From Isoperla grammatica (lineage: Eukaryota; Arthropoda; Insecta; Plecoptera; Perlodidae): DNA of 64,000 nucleotides. Made by a program: the position numbers and the translations under genes. Below, piece after piece: positions 46,134-59,113 of the stretch. Each line of letters begins with the position of its first letter. Position 1 is the first letter of the stretch. The stretch lies in NCBI GenBank assembly GCA_945910005.1, contig OX246749.1, positions 33,816,084-33,880,083 on the forward strand, written 5' to 3'. The notes below the pieces were generated by a model that saw only the letters and a program-made list of their open reading frames with translations, ran no database searches and had not been told where the DNA came from.

Positions 46134-49100
46134 ACATCACAACGCAACGATAAAAAATGTTAACAATACTACCACAATATATATATATATATATATTGCG
46201 ACCGACAGCTTTTTAAAATAACGTTTCGATGTATAGTTTGTTAATTGTATTCGACATTACACAGATACCGTTGAAGCCTTCTATCCTTTTTTTATGAATG
46301 AAAGCAGGAAAGAAAAACATAACTAGTTGCTTTCATACCGCGAAAAATGGCCCCACAAACTTTCCACAAATTTCTAAAAAATAAACCTTCCAAAAATTAC
46401 CCAGAAACTTTCCACAAATTTTCAATAAACAGTTACGAAAAATTACCCAAGAAGTTTAGTCACAAATGTCCCAGAAATCTTAACACCACAAAATCTGAAA
46501 GTGATCTTACCACGAACCGACGCGTCTCCCCCCCCCCCCACCCGCGAGCCAACAAACGTTCCGTCGTAGTCTAGAACGAAGCAGAGCGCAGCAAGCAACA
46601 CGTGGGTTATTGCGCCCACGTCTGGCAACACTGTGCACAGATAACAAGTGTCCGCTATCAGTCGGCGCCAGACACCTGTTGATAACATCGGACCTGGCTC
46701 GGCGGTGACACGTGAGACTCGTGCGCGGACGGTCGCAGGTTCGATCCCAGCCACCGGCAATACTGACCGAAGGGGTTATCTGAGGATTGTCTTTAGTCTC
46801 AAGGGATATAACCCTACTAATAACCCTCGGAAATTATTAAAATCACACAAAATCAAAAGATTTTAGTAACATCTTAAGGTCCGGATTCACCAAAATTATT
46901 AATCGGCCGATTTACTAATCTCGGATTGGTTAGCATGGTGTCAACAAACATTACATTACAAAATGCATGGTGGCTTCTACCAGACGCCATTTTTGATCTG
47001 CGATTAACAGAAAATCGCCGGATTAACGTTTGGTGAAACTGGACTTAATATTAAAAAGGTGTTTTTTAACTTTTTTTAACCAACATTTTGTTTCATAAGA
47101 ACTAGAAACTGGATTAGAACAATTTCAAATATTTCAGTTATCAAGGGAAACCATTATTAATTGTGGAATTGGCTTCCAAAATATCAACCGTTAGAATACA
47201 ATTCAAAAATTTGAAACTTTTTGTATCCGGTGTTTGTTTTAACAGCAGCCATTTTTTCAATATTGTGCAGCGTTTTAAATATATATAGTATTACTAAATC
47301 ACTTTAATTTGGCGCGGAGTTTAACGATTTTTAAACATTCTTCTTTACTCGAGTCTCTAATTGCAAGTTTGACATTTCTTTCTTACGTGTAAGTTACACA
47401 TTGACAGTCTTCACTCTTCAACGATCTTATTCAATAACGTTCTCACTCAAACGTCTTGTATCTGATGTCCTATCTTTATGATAGGCTTCAATCTCTTATC
47501 TCGTGTGTAATAATGGTCTAGAAACCTCAATTTCGTGTTGACACGTGAATCTGGCGACAGCTTCTGCATTATCTGCAAGTTACCATGTTTTTAAAACGGT
47601 TACACAGCTTATTTACTTATACCTTACCATGCTTAAGTCGGGTCGTATAGTTAAGTCGTATGTCGTAGTCTAAACAGTGGGTGAGGTATTGGGACGAGGT
47701 TTAGTCGTAGTGGTTGACAGAAGAAAGATGAAAATCGCTCAATTTTTTAGGTTTCAAAATTACGAAAAAAATAGTTTTGTAACTTTCAGAACCTAATCTC
47801 CAGTAGCAGAGTCATAAGTAGGCCTAGTTATTAGAAAGGGCATTAAGCATTCGATGTATTATTTAACCAAATCTACGTAACGGTACGCTCGAAAGAAACC
47901 CTAAATAAATAAATTTCAAAGCTTAACTTGGGTACGTTGTGCATATTTTAGAAAACTGAAAAACCGTGCCCGCACAGCCTTAAATCAAATGGAACATTTT
48001 CGTGGGATCAGACAAGGTTGTTTATACAAACAAATTAATGAAAGATAGTCTAGGAAGAGGCGTCAAAACAAGAGAGTGTAACCTTTGACCGTCTCGGTGC
48101 GAACCAACATAAAAACAAGGTCACTACGCACGCGCACATCTCGGTTATTTGTACGCAGAATGTTTGATGCAAGGAGATAAAACTGAGCCAAAACGTTTTA
48201 CGGCTTTCGTACGCGTTCAACTTTGTTTATCCATTTATACTTCTCGAACGCCAAAGAACTTATACTCCAGACGGATGTAAAATTGACGTCCTCTACACCT
48301 CGTTTACGTTACCCTCATCGTTACGATCGTAGGTTCTGGGTGCTTGACGTTCGTAACTCTACCCGCGTTCATACACAGTCATCACGGATCCACGGAATAC
48401 TGATCACAATTACAAAAATTCATATATCACGTATTAGGCGAAACAATTGAATCGATGGACAAACAACAAGCTGTCAAAAAATAGTTTCTTCTGATTTTGG
48501 AAAACAAAACAAAAAACAAACAAATACACATACAAAACTTTAACTTAGTCGTTGTCAATCATTAAAAGTTTTAAATGGCAAGCAGTTTCTATTGCTACAC
48601 TTGTTTTTATTTCTATGGTTGCAATTTTATTATTTTGACAGCTGTCAAGTTTAGATGGCAACTAGTATACTAACTGCCGTAAGTGTAGGCTACTCTGGTA
48701 GACCTACCGACTGATTTACTAACTGTGCAGCATTTACACTTGCAAAATGACCGTTGGTTGGTCGGTAATGTAGTCTTACGATCGTAAGATGAGAGTAACG
48801 TAAACGGGGTGTTAGAGACTACAACAGTAGGTCTTACGCTAAAGGTCTCTCACACCAAGGAGTAAGATAGTGTCAAGGGAGTCAGGACCGCCCACAATTA
48901 GTTTCCAACTTAACAAGCACGAATCACTGAAACGTTTTCCCGATTATCAAGTACAATTTGGTTGCGTTAAGTTTTTTGACGGAAACATGCTTGCACGTTT
49001 TCTTGTACGTTACCGTCAAAAAACTTACCGCAACCAAATTGTACAAGATGATCGGGAAAAACGTTAGTGATTCGTGCTTGTTAAGTTGAGAACGAAAAAG

Positions 49101-52100
49101 TAACTATCTGACTTCTTTGGGTACCGCGACTGTACACACAATATTCACTGATATACTTGTTAGGGACATGAAATGGAACAGACGTGTCATATAATGAACG
49201 CTATCTTATTTTGTAAGCCTCATTTTTCGTTAGTTTTGAAATTTTACTATATATATTTTTACAAAAGATGAATGCATACCATTTTCAATATTATACCATT
49301 TCATTCATTTTCATTTTCATTTTCACCATTTCATTCATTTTCATTCATTTCATTCATTCAATTCACTACCATTTTCAATGTCCCTCTTACGAAAGTTTAG
49401 AAAATAACGTCACTTTTCTGGCACATTTTAGGTAATTCTTTCCCAAAACAAACTCGATCTTACGGAAATATGTTCCGTTGCAGTCAATTCTTTCTAACAT
49501 AACACGTTAGTTCAGACTACAACTCCGTACAACAATATTCTAAACGAAAAGACCGGCAAAAGAGATAAGACAACATAAAAATTAAAAATCTATTGATCTG
49601 TACAAAATAAAAACGACAGTTTCAATTAATAAAATAAATTCGTATTTATAGAGTCCACCCACTTAGTAACAAGACTGATTTTCAGCGGGGGAATTTAATT
49701 TAAACTTTAAAGCGACTAAACCAACCCTGTAGGCTACGAACACCATCGGCGAGTGAGCGATCACCAATCAAAGATCTATATTTAAAAAAATAAAACTCCA
49801 TTGTAAATTTGTAGAAACGTACAAAAACACTTCGACCTGAATAGTTGTGTAACATTGGAACACAACTATCCGTCCTCTGTAATAAGGCTGTAATAAGGCT
49901 ATTATACTCTATCTATATAGATACAGGGTCTGTGAGTGCGGTAGGTTCCTGCAGGTACCACCCGGTCACATGGGGGTATGACTCGAGGGGGCGGTGGAGA
50001 CATCGCGACCTTAGACAACAACAAGGCTGTGACATCGCTAATGAGGGGAGGGGGAGGAGGGGAGATGCACGATAGAAACATATAATATTCCGTGTGGCTT
50101 CTTTTACTCTGCGGGGGGGGGGAGGAGATTTATGTCAACTAAAATTGATTTAAAATGCTTTGAAATTGTCACGAAATATGCCATCCCTTATTGCTCTTTC
50201 TCACGAATGTTTCTTTGTTACGATAAATATTTTCGCGTTTTTCAAATGTTCTTATTTAATTATTAATGTGTATTCCAAGTTCCAACCAAATAAAATTTAT
50301 TGGACAAATAAACATAATCTCAGGATCTGGGATAGTTTTGTGTTAACACACAAATGATCACATTTACTGTATAAGTTTTTCAGACTAGTCTGTGAATTAA
50401 TAATTGGTGAGACATTAGTTCAGATTTTCAACTAAAAAAAATTTAATAGCTATTGTGTTAATCATCGCACAAGAATATAGATGGTAAAATATTTAGGGAA
50501 TGACACACACAAAAACCCAAAAAGGTTGTTATTACAACGATGTTTACTTTCATTCGGCTAATTTTCGTGTATATTGGAGAGATCTCGACTAGTAAACGTT
50601 CGAAAATTGACCCCCGGGATGAACTAATTGCCCAATAATCCGCCCCTTCTACTCTACTCTCACTAACGAACACATCTCATTGTCCCGTGTTCATGCTCAC
50701 AACATAACTAGTTATTACTCAGCTAGACGCGTAGACATGATTAGCATAAGGAAATCAATACACCACACCTGACGATCATCATAGGCTACGTTTTGCATAC
50801 CGCTTTTCCTCGTAGGTTACAGTATACACTAGGTACACGTCAACTTGGTACTTGGATAATATACTAAATAAATAAATACATTCACATTTAGAGTCTACCC
50901 ACTCAGTAACGAAACTGATTTTCAGTGGGCGACTTAAATTTAAAGCGACTAAACCAACCGTACGTTTTCAGGATCCGGGTACCCGGGTAATATGAGAGCT
51001 GGAACCGGTTCCGAATTTTATTACCCGATATCATCCCTAGTATGTACTAACCTTGATTTAGCTGCGTCACACACCGTTCATTACTATAGAGTATACACAA
51101 TCAGGCCGCCTCGTAGTAGGCTAATCTTAACAACGTGTCACACACTAACAACACGACGTTTGAAAGTGAGTACACAATACACATAGCGTTGATTGTATCG
51201 TCGTACTCACTCACCCGACCTTGCCTTGATATAGTCACTGCGATAACCTTTCTAAACATATCATTCAAACATAGGTGGACAGTTTCTGCTTTGACTGTAC
51301 TCGTACAGTCAGCAATGAGAGGACATTTAGGTATAGACACAGATCTGTGAGCTATAGTTGTCCCAATGTAGCTACTCTCAAGCTGACGTCACAGCCGAGT
51401 CCATTAGTACCAACATAATGTTGGTTCTACTTCTGTAGTATAGTTCGAAACAGACCATTAGGGATAATTTACACCCTTGAGTTGGATACATGGAAAGTCC
51501 TAACACAGTGGGCGTGACTGATGAAGCTTGTGGACTCCAGTCTTACATTAGCTATATTTTCATGGCGGACCGTACTGAGTACCAGACTGAGAACTGTCAT
51601 GGTCGCCTGCGTTTATATGAAGGTGTACCCAAACTTGATTTCGGTCTCGCGCCACATTGGTCGTACATAACCCTACTTTTTCCTTCTGCCATATAAAATT
51701 AATTTAAAGATGCATCCCGGCGAACAAAAGTTTCCAAGCTGTTGTAAATATTTTACTTGATTTTTGTTGATGACAACTACAACCATTTTCCATCTTATTC
51801 ACCTACAAACATCGTTCGTTCAAAGTTCCAGTTCTTCAGTCAGTACGTTCTACCCGTTTACATGATAGGACTAGTCGGTCTTTCGGTACGGTCTAGCTTT
51901 TTTCGCGGACCGGACCCAGTCGGTTCGGTCCCATTTTCTAGGTGTTTACATAGCCTGGACCGTACTCAGTACCGGATTCAGTCCGCCATGTAAACAGGGT
52001 TAATGTCCCAATAACTACTTATTCGTCGAATAGCTTGTTGTCTCCATGGCAACCACCAATCAAAACCCTTAAAATCCTCCAAATATCTTAATGGCTACAA

Positions 52101-55100
52101 ATAAATTTCTTATTAGGAGATTGTAAGACCGGCCCTAAGCGAAGACTGCCTTTAACGATGTATGAAAGCTAGCCACGAATCTGTTCATGTCCTTTGAAAC
52201 AGCGTGCATGGAAGAGGCGGTAAAAAAAGAAAGCCTTAACAAAACATAGTTTCATGCCGACTTCAGATTTCTTAAGGGTAAAGGGGACCTAGTTGGATAA
52301 AAACTGTTTTCAATGATATCTTGACACTGCTGCTGAAAAAAAGTGATTCTTATCCGATATTTTTGTTCTAAATCAGCGAAATTAAAAAACTTTCAAACAT
52401 TGTATCGTAATTGGCGTAACACTTTTGGTCAGCATGCGAATAAAGTGGGACATCTATGTATTGTCTTAGGAATAAGTAAACGGTGACTTTGGAGCCGTCC
52501 TAGCAACGAAGCACTCAATAAATTCAAAGTTGTTCTGAATCGGCCTTGTTGATTCTGACATTTGTCCGCAGGTGCTCGCACTGTCCAATCACTGATTCAT
52601 ATGTTTCGTATTTGAAATATCGATCTTTGATTGGTTATCGCTCACTCGTCGATGGTGTTCGGAGCCTACAGGGTTGGTTTAGTCGCTTTAAATTAAAGTC
52701 CCTCACTGGAAATCAGTCTTGTTACTGAGTGGGTAGACTCTAAATGTGAATTTATTTATACAAGCAGATCCGTAGACAGATCCATGATCTAACTACGTAT
52801 ATAACACGCGTATACGTTTGAGAGACCTACTTAGTGCAGACTTAAGTATGTTAATTGGTATGGTACGTAGGTACTCAACGGAATTATCATATTTAGTGAA
52901 ATCAAGGTTTGACATTGACGTGGCTGCCTAAATAGGTCGCCTACATTGCAGGATGTACTTTCAGTTATGCTCCACGTGATATATAACGACAATAATAGTT
53001 TCGTATGAATCTCTGCTATAGGGAGTATTCACGTGACGTCACATCGGCCATATTGGAGGCCACCTATAGTCCTATTTCAAGTTACATTTAGCTGTCAATA
53101 GAAGTCGAATAATATTGTTTACGGGGAAATATGACAAGTTTGAACACGTATATCCCCCCATAAAGTGTACGGAAATGCTTATTGTATGCTTTTGTAAACG
53201 ATTAAAAGAGTAATCGAGACAAAAGAGTTTGTTTATGTTGATTTTAAATAATAATAGGAAACCAAAGTTAGAGAACAGTTGAATTTGCATCAAACGCGCC
53301 AGCTGAAACATAGTAACAATGAACTACCAATCAGTCAATCACATTCCATTGTGGCCACCATGCGCAATACGTGAATCCATCCTATAGTACTATTTCAAGT
53401 TACTTTTAGCTGTCAATAGAAAACAAATATATTGTTACGGGGAAATACCAGAATTTAAACACGTATATCCCCCGGTAAATGATTATGTGTGCAGCCATTG
53501 TAAACAACTAAAAGAGTGGCCAAAATAAGAGAGTTTATTTAAGTTGCTTTCCAGTAATAATAGTAAATCAAAGTTGGAGAACAGTTGCACTTCAACCTAA
53601 CGCCAGCTGAAATATATTAATGGTCGGTTTACAGACTTATTCAAGGTTTAAGATTTAATATTTTATTTACCTAACTGTTTCACTTAGGATCGCTATATCA
53701 TTGGCCGGAGTTATAAAACGTCGCCTCTCATTAGCTGGGCTAAGAATTGTATGTATAAGAGCTAACGTTGCTATGGTTTCCTTATAACTCGGGAAAGTTG
53801 TAAACGCAATAATGCTTGTTGTTACGTCATCAAAGGAGAAGACAGCGCGGAGCACCGCTCTCTATTCATAGGTTGCACGTACGTCATATCTTTGCGCGTG
53901 GCGGCCACATTTGTGAACAAACTTTGACGTTGCCATGGAGAAACAATTGAAGGCCGATATGACAGAACACATAAATTCTTCGTTCTTTAAAATACAGTCT
54001 GTTTTTTAAATAAAATTGGTATGTGAGGTAATGTTTTATTTTTGTATTACGTTTGTTTACCTTTCAAATTCTAAATTAGGCTTATTTATTAAATTTGAAT
54101 AGTATTTGCCCATTCTCTACGATTGGTCCTCCTCAATTGTGTCGCAATCATGGCCGCTGTGACGTCACGTGGGAACTATGAATAGTATCGCGTTGTGACG
54201 TCATCAAAGAAGAAGACGCATAGATAGGAGTACCTATCTATATAGTTTTGCGTTGTGACGTCATCAAAGGAGAAGACAGCGCGGAGCACCTATTATAAAG
54301 TTTCGCGAACTTTCTAAGCTGTGCGCATTGATTTTAAACAGTTCGTCCTCGGCGCTTCTCTCGTGAAACTATCCCGTACATCGCGCGGGCAGGCACAGTA
54401 TGGGGACATAGGACGGTGTGCACGTGGTGCCCGCAACGAGGGCTATCGTGCATCTCTTACGTCATTACTTTATTCATCTCCCGTGGCCTCCTCCAATAAA
54501 TATTGTCCCCCTTACTACATTCTTAGGTCTTCTTCATACTTGCCGGCTCTCTTTGCAACCCCCCTAGCAAGCTACGTAAATCCCCTGGTGGGGGCTCGTC
54601 AAACTTTCTGAGGTTTACCGAACCTCCGCCAGTGGATTGGTCACGATCGCAGAGCTTAGAGACGCTTCCTAGCGGGAAAACTTGTCCCTAGAACAAAGGA
54701 GTACTGATCGCAGAGCTAAGAGACGCTTCCTAGCGGGAAAACTTGTCCCTAGAGCCAAGGAGTACTGATCGCAGAGCTTAGATACGCTTCCTAGCGGGAA
54801 AACGTGTCCCTAGAGCCAAGGAGTACTGATCGCAGAGCTTAGAGACGCTTCCTAGCGGAAAAACTTGTCCCTAGAGCCAAGGAGTACTGATCGCAGAGCT
54901 TAGATACGCTTCCTAGCGGGAAAACGTGTCCCTAGAGCCAAGGAGTACTGATCGCAGAGCTGAGATACGCTTCCTAGCGGGAAAACTTGTCCCTAGAGCC
55001 AAGGAGTACTGATCGCAGAGCTTAGATACGCTTCCTAGCGGAAAAACTTGTCCCTAGAGCCAAGGAGTACTGATCGCAGAGCTGAGATATGCTTCCTAGC

Positions 55101-57974
55101 GGGAAAACTTGTCCCTAGAGCCAAGGAGTACTGATCACAGAGCTTAGATACGCTTCCTAGCGGGAAAACGTGTCCCTAGAGCCAAGGAGTACTGATCGCA
55201 GAGCTTAGAGACGCTTCCTAGCGGGAAAACTTGTCCCTAGAGCCAAGGAGTACTGATCGCAGAGCTTAGATACGCTTCCTAGCGGGAAAACTTGTCCCTA
55301 GAGCCAAGGAGTACTAATCGCAGAGCTAGGATGCGCTTCCTAGCGGGAAAACTTGTCCCAAGAGCCAAGGAGTACTGATCGCAGAGCTAGGATGCGCTTC
55401 CTAGCGGGAAAACTTGTCCCTAGAGCCAAGGAGTACTGATCGCAGAGCTAGGATGCGCTTCCTAGCGGGAAAACTTGTCCCTAGAGCCAAGGAGTACTGA
55501 TCGCAGAGCTAGGATGCGCTTCCTAGCGGGAAAACTTGTCCCTAGAGCCAAGGAGTACTGATCGCAGAGCTAGGATGCGCTTCCTAGCGGGAAAACTTGT
55601 CCCAAGAGCCAAGGAGTACTGATCGCAGAGCTAGGATGCGCTTCCTAGCGGGAAAACTTGTCCCTAGAGCCAAGGAGTACTGATCGCAGAGCTAGGATGC
55701 GCTTCCTAGCGGGAAAACTTGTCCCTAGAGCCAAGGAGTACTGATCGCAGAGCTAGGATGCGCTTCCTAGCGGGAGAACTTGTCCCTAGAGCCAAGGAGT
55801 ACTGATCGCAGAGCTTACATACGCTTCCTAGCGGGAAAACTTGTCCCTAGAGCCAAGGAGTACTGATCGCAGAGCTGAGATACGCTTCCTAGCGGGAGAA
55901 CTTGTCCCTAGAGCCAAGGAGTACTGATCGCAGAGCTTACATACGCTTCCTAGCGGGAAAACTTGTCCCTAGAGCCAAGGAGTACTGATCGCAGAGCTGA
56001 GATACGCTTCCTAAAGGGAAAACTTGTCCCTAGAGCCAAGGAGTACTGATCGCAGAGCATAGAGACGCTTCCTAGCGGGAAAACTTGTCCCTAGAGCCAA
56101 GGAGTACTGATCGCAGAGCTTAGATACGCTTCCTAGCGGTAGAACTTGTCCCTAGAGCCAAGGAGTACTGATCGCAGAGCTTACATACGCTTCCTAGCGG
56201 GAAAACTTGTCCCTAGAGCCAAGGAGTACTGATCGCAGAGCTGAGATACGCTTCCTAAAGGGAAAACTTGTCCCTAGAGCCAAGGAGTACTGATCGCAGA
56301 GCATAGAGACGCTTCCTAGCGGGAAAACTTGTCCCTAGAGCCAAGGAGTACTGATCGCAGAGCTTAGACACGCTTCCAAGCGGGGAAACTTGTCCCTAGA
56401 GCAAACATTACTGATCGCATAGCTTAGATGCGCTTTCTAGCGGGAAAACTTGTCCCTAGAGCCAAGGAGTACTGATCGCAGAGCTTAGAGACGCTTCCTA
56501 GCGGGAGAACTTGTCCCTAGAGCCAAGAAGTACTGATCGCATAGCTTAGATGCGCTTCCTAGCGGGAAAACCTGTCCCTAGAGCCAAGGAGTACTGATCG
56601 CAGAGCTTAGAGACGCTTCCTAGCGGGAGAACTTGTCCCTAGAGCCAGGGAGTACTGATCGCAGAGCTTAGATGCGCTTCCTAGCGGGAAAACCTGTCCC
56701 TAGAGCCAAGGAGTACTGATCGCAGAGCTTAGATGCGCTTCCTAGCGGGAAAACCTGTCCCTAGAGCCAAGGAGTACTGACCGCAGAGCTTAGATACGCT
56801 TCCTAGCGGGAAAACCTGTCCCTAGAGCCAAGGAGTACTGATCGCAGAGCTTAGATGCGCTTCCTAGCGGGAAAACCTGTCCCTAGAGCCAAGGAGTACT
56901 GATCGCATAGCTTAGATGCGCTTCCTAGCGGGAAAACCTGTCCCTAGAGCCAAGGAGTACTGATCGCAGAGCTTAGATACGCTTCCTAGCGGGAAAACTT
57001 GTCCCTAGAGCCAAGGAGTACTGATCGCCGAGCTAAATGCGCTTCCTAGCGGGAAAACCTGTCCCTAGAGCCAAGGAGTACTGATCGCCGAGCTAAATGC
57101 GCTTCCTAGCGGGAAACCTTGTCCCTAGAGTCAAGGAGTACTGACGTAGCGCGCTCGTCTACAGCTTTGTGCGGATTGGACGACATTGCACTTGTTTGTA
57201 AACAAAGACCACCACAAGAACTCTTTGTAGCCGCCATGTTAGACAGTGACGTCATGATATTCGTCTTTGAGATACCGAATTGATGATTTAACAATACAAC
57301 AACAATAAACAATAGGGAACCCGCAACTGTCGTCACATCAGGGCTACAACAATGGAACAAATGAATTGAACTGATGGACAAACAATCGGCTGTCAAAATA
57401 ATAAAATTGCAACCATAGAAATAAAAACAAGTGTAGCAATAGTAACTGCTCGCCATTTAAAACTTTTAATGATGGACAACGACTAAGTGAAAGTTTTGTA
57501 TGTGTGTTTGTTTGTTTTTTGTTTTGTTTTCCAAAATCAGAAGATATTATTTTTTGACAGCTTGTTGTTTGTCCATCTATTCAATTCAATTGTTTCATTG
57601 TTGTCTTTTGGTGTTGCTAGTAGCATATTAACAGCTGAACTCCTCATGATAGTAAATTTTCTTGCCACCAAATGGCATCTTCTATTGATATCCTGTCCCG
57701 AAAAAAGTCACAACAATCTGTTGTTGCATTCTCATTGTTGCCAGTATCACTGTGAAGCGAAACGAAGCTTGGCTACCGTGAAAGACAACACAGGAAATAT
57801 AACTTACTTGAGTACAGTGAGTTATATAAGAACGACAACGCTGCCGTAATCTCAACCTACTTTACATCGTCTGTTGATAACAACAACAAATATTTGAACG
57901 AGTCAAACATCAGAAGTCATAACCAACCTGACAGCACCAAAATAATAAAAATAATAATAATAACATTATAATAC

Positions 57975-58041
<67 letters not shown>

Positions 58042-58926
58042 TACAAAAAATACATACTGAAAGACGTCACAGTGGACGATAAATGTAGAAAATGTAATAT
58101 GAACGGCGAAACAATTGAACATATCGTATCTGGGTGCAAAATGCTTTGTCAAACAGATTATCTTCATAGGCATAACCAAGTTGCAAACATTGTACATCAA
58201 AAATTAACCATGAAGTATAAACTTATAAACACAACCACCGCGTATTACAAATACAAGCCTGAAAAGGTATTAGATAGTAAAGACTACAAATTATATTACG
58301 ACCGGGCAGTTATAACAGACCAAACCATACATCACAATAGACCGGATATTATATTTTTTGACAAGAAGAAACAAGAAACGATTTTAATTGATGTTGCCGT
58401 CCCTTTATGCCACAATGTAGAGACAACTTGGCGGGAAAAGATAAACAGATATAAGGAATTATCTATTGAAATAAAAAGGTTGTGGAAGCAGAATAATGTA
58501 ACTGTTATACCGTTAATTATATCAGCAAATGGCATTGTTCCACGTAAACTCCATGACAGTATTAAACTAATTGGTCTCCAACCGAACATATACATCGAGA
58601 TGCAAAACGCAATTATTTTGAACACGTGTAGGATAGTGCGAAAAATTTTTAATCAAGAAGAATGAAGACTTCAAGAAGTTCTCCATCCCGATGGTGGTTT
58701 TCGTGGTTTCCACCGTATAAAGAGCGAATGCTGGGATGAGTACAAATCGGCCACGTCCGTACATAGCATCCACAGTTCGGTTTGGAAAAAAATAATGTGG
58801 ACAATGATATATTAAGTAGTTCTAAGTAGATTTTAATAAGGTAAACACATGGAAATACTTGACATTTGTGTCCGTACAACATGTTTATGCCGGTTTTGAC
58901 CGAGTTTGTATGTATTGCAACAATAA

Positions 58927-58957
<31 letters not shown>

Positions 58958-59007
58958 ATAATAATAATAACAATAATAATAATAATAGTAAAAATAATAA
59001 TAGTGAT

Positions 59008-59060
<53 letters not shown>

Positions 59061-59067
59061 TAATAAT

Positions 59068-59113
<46 letters not shown>

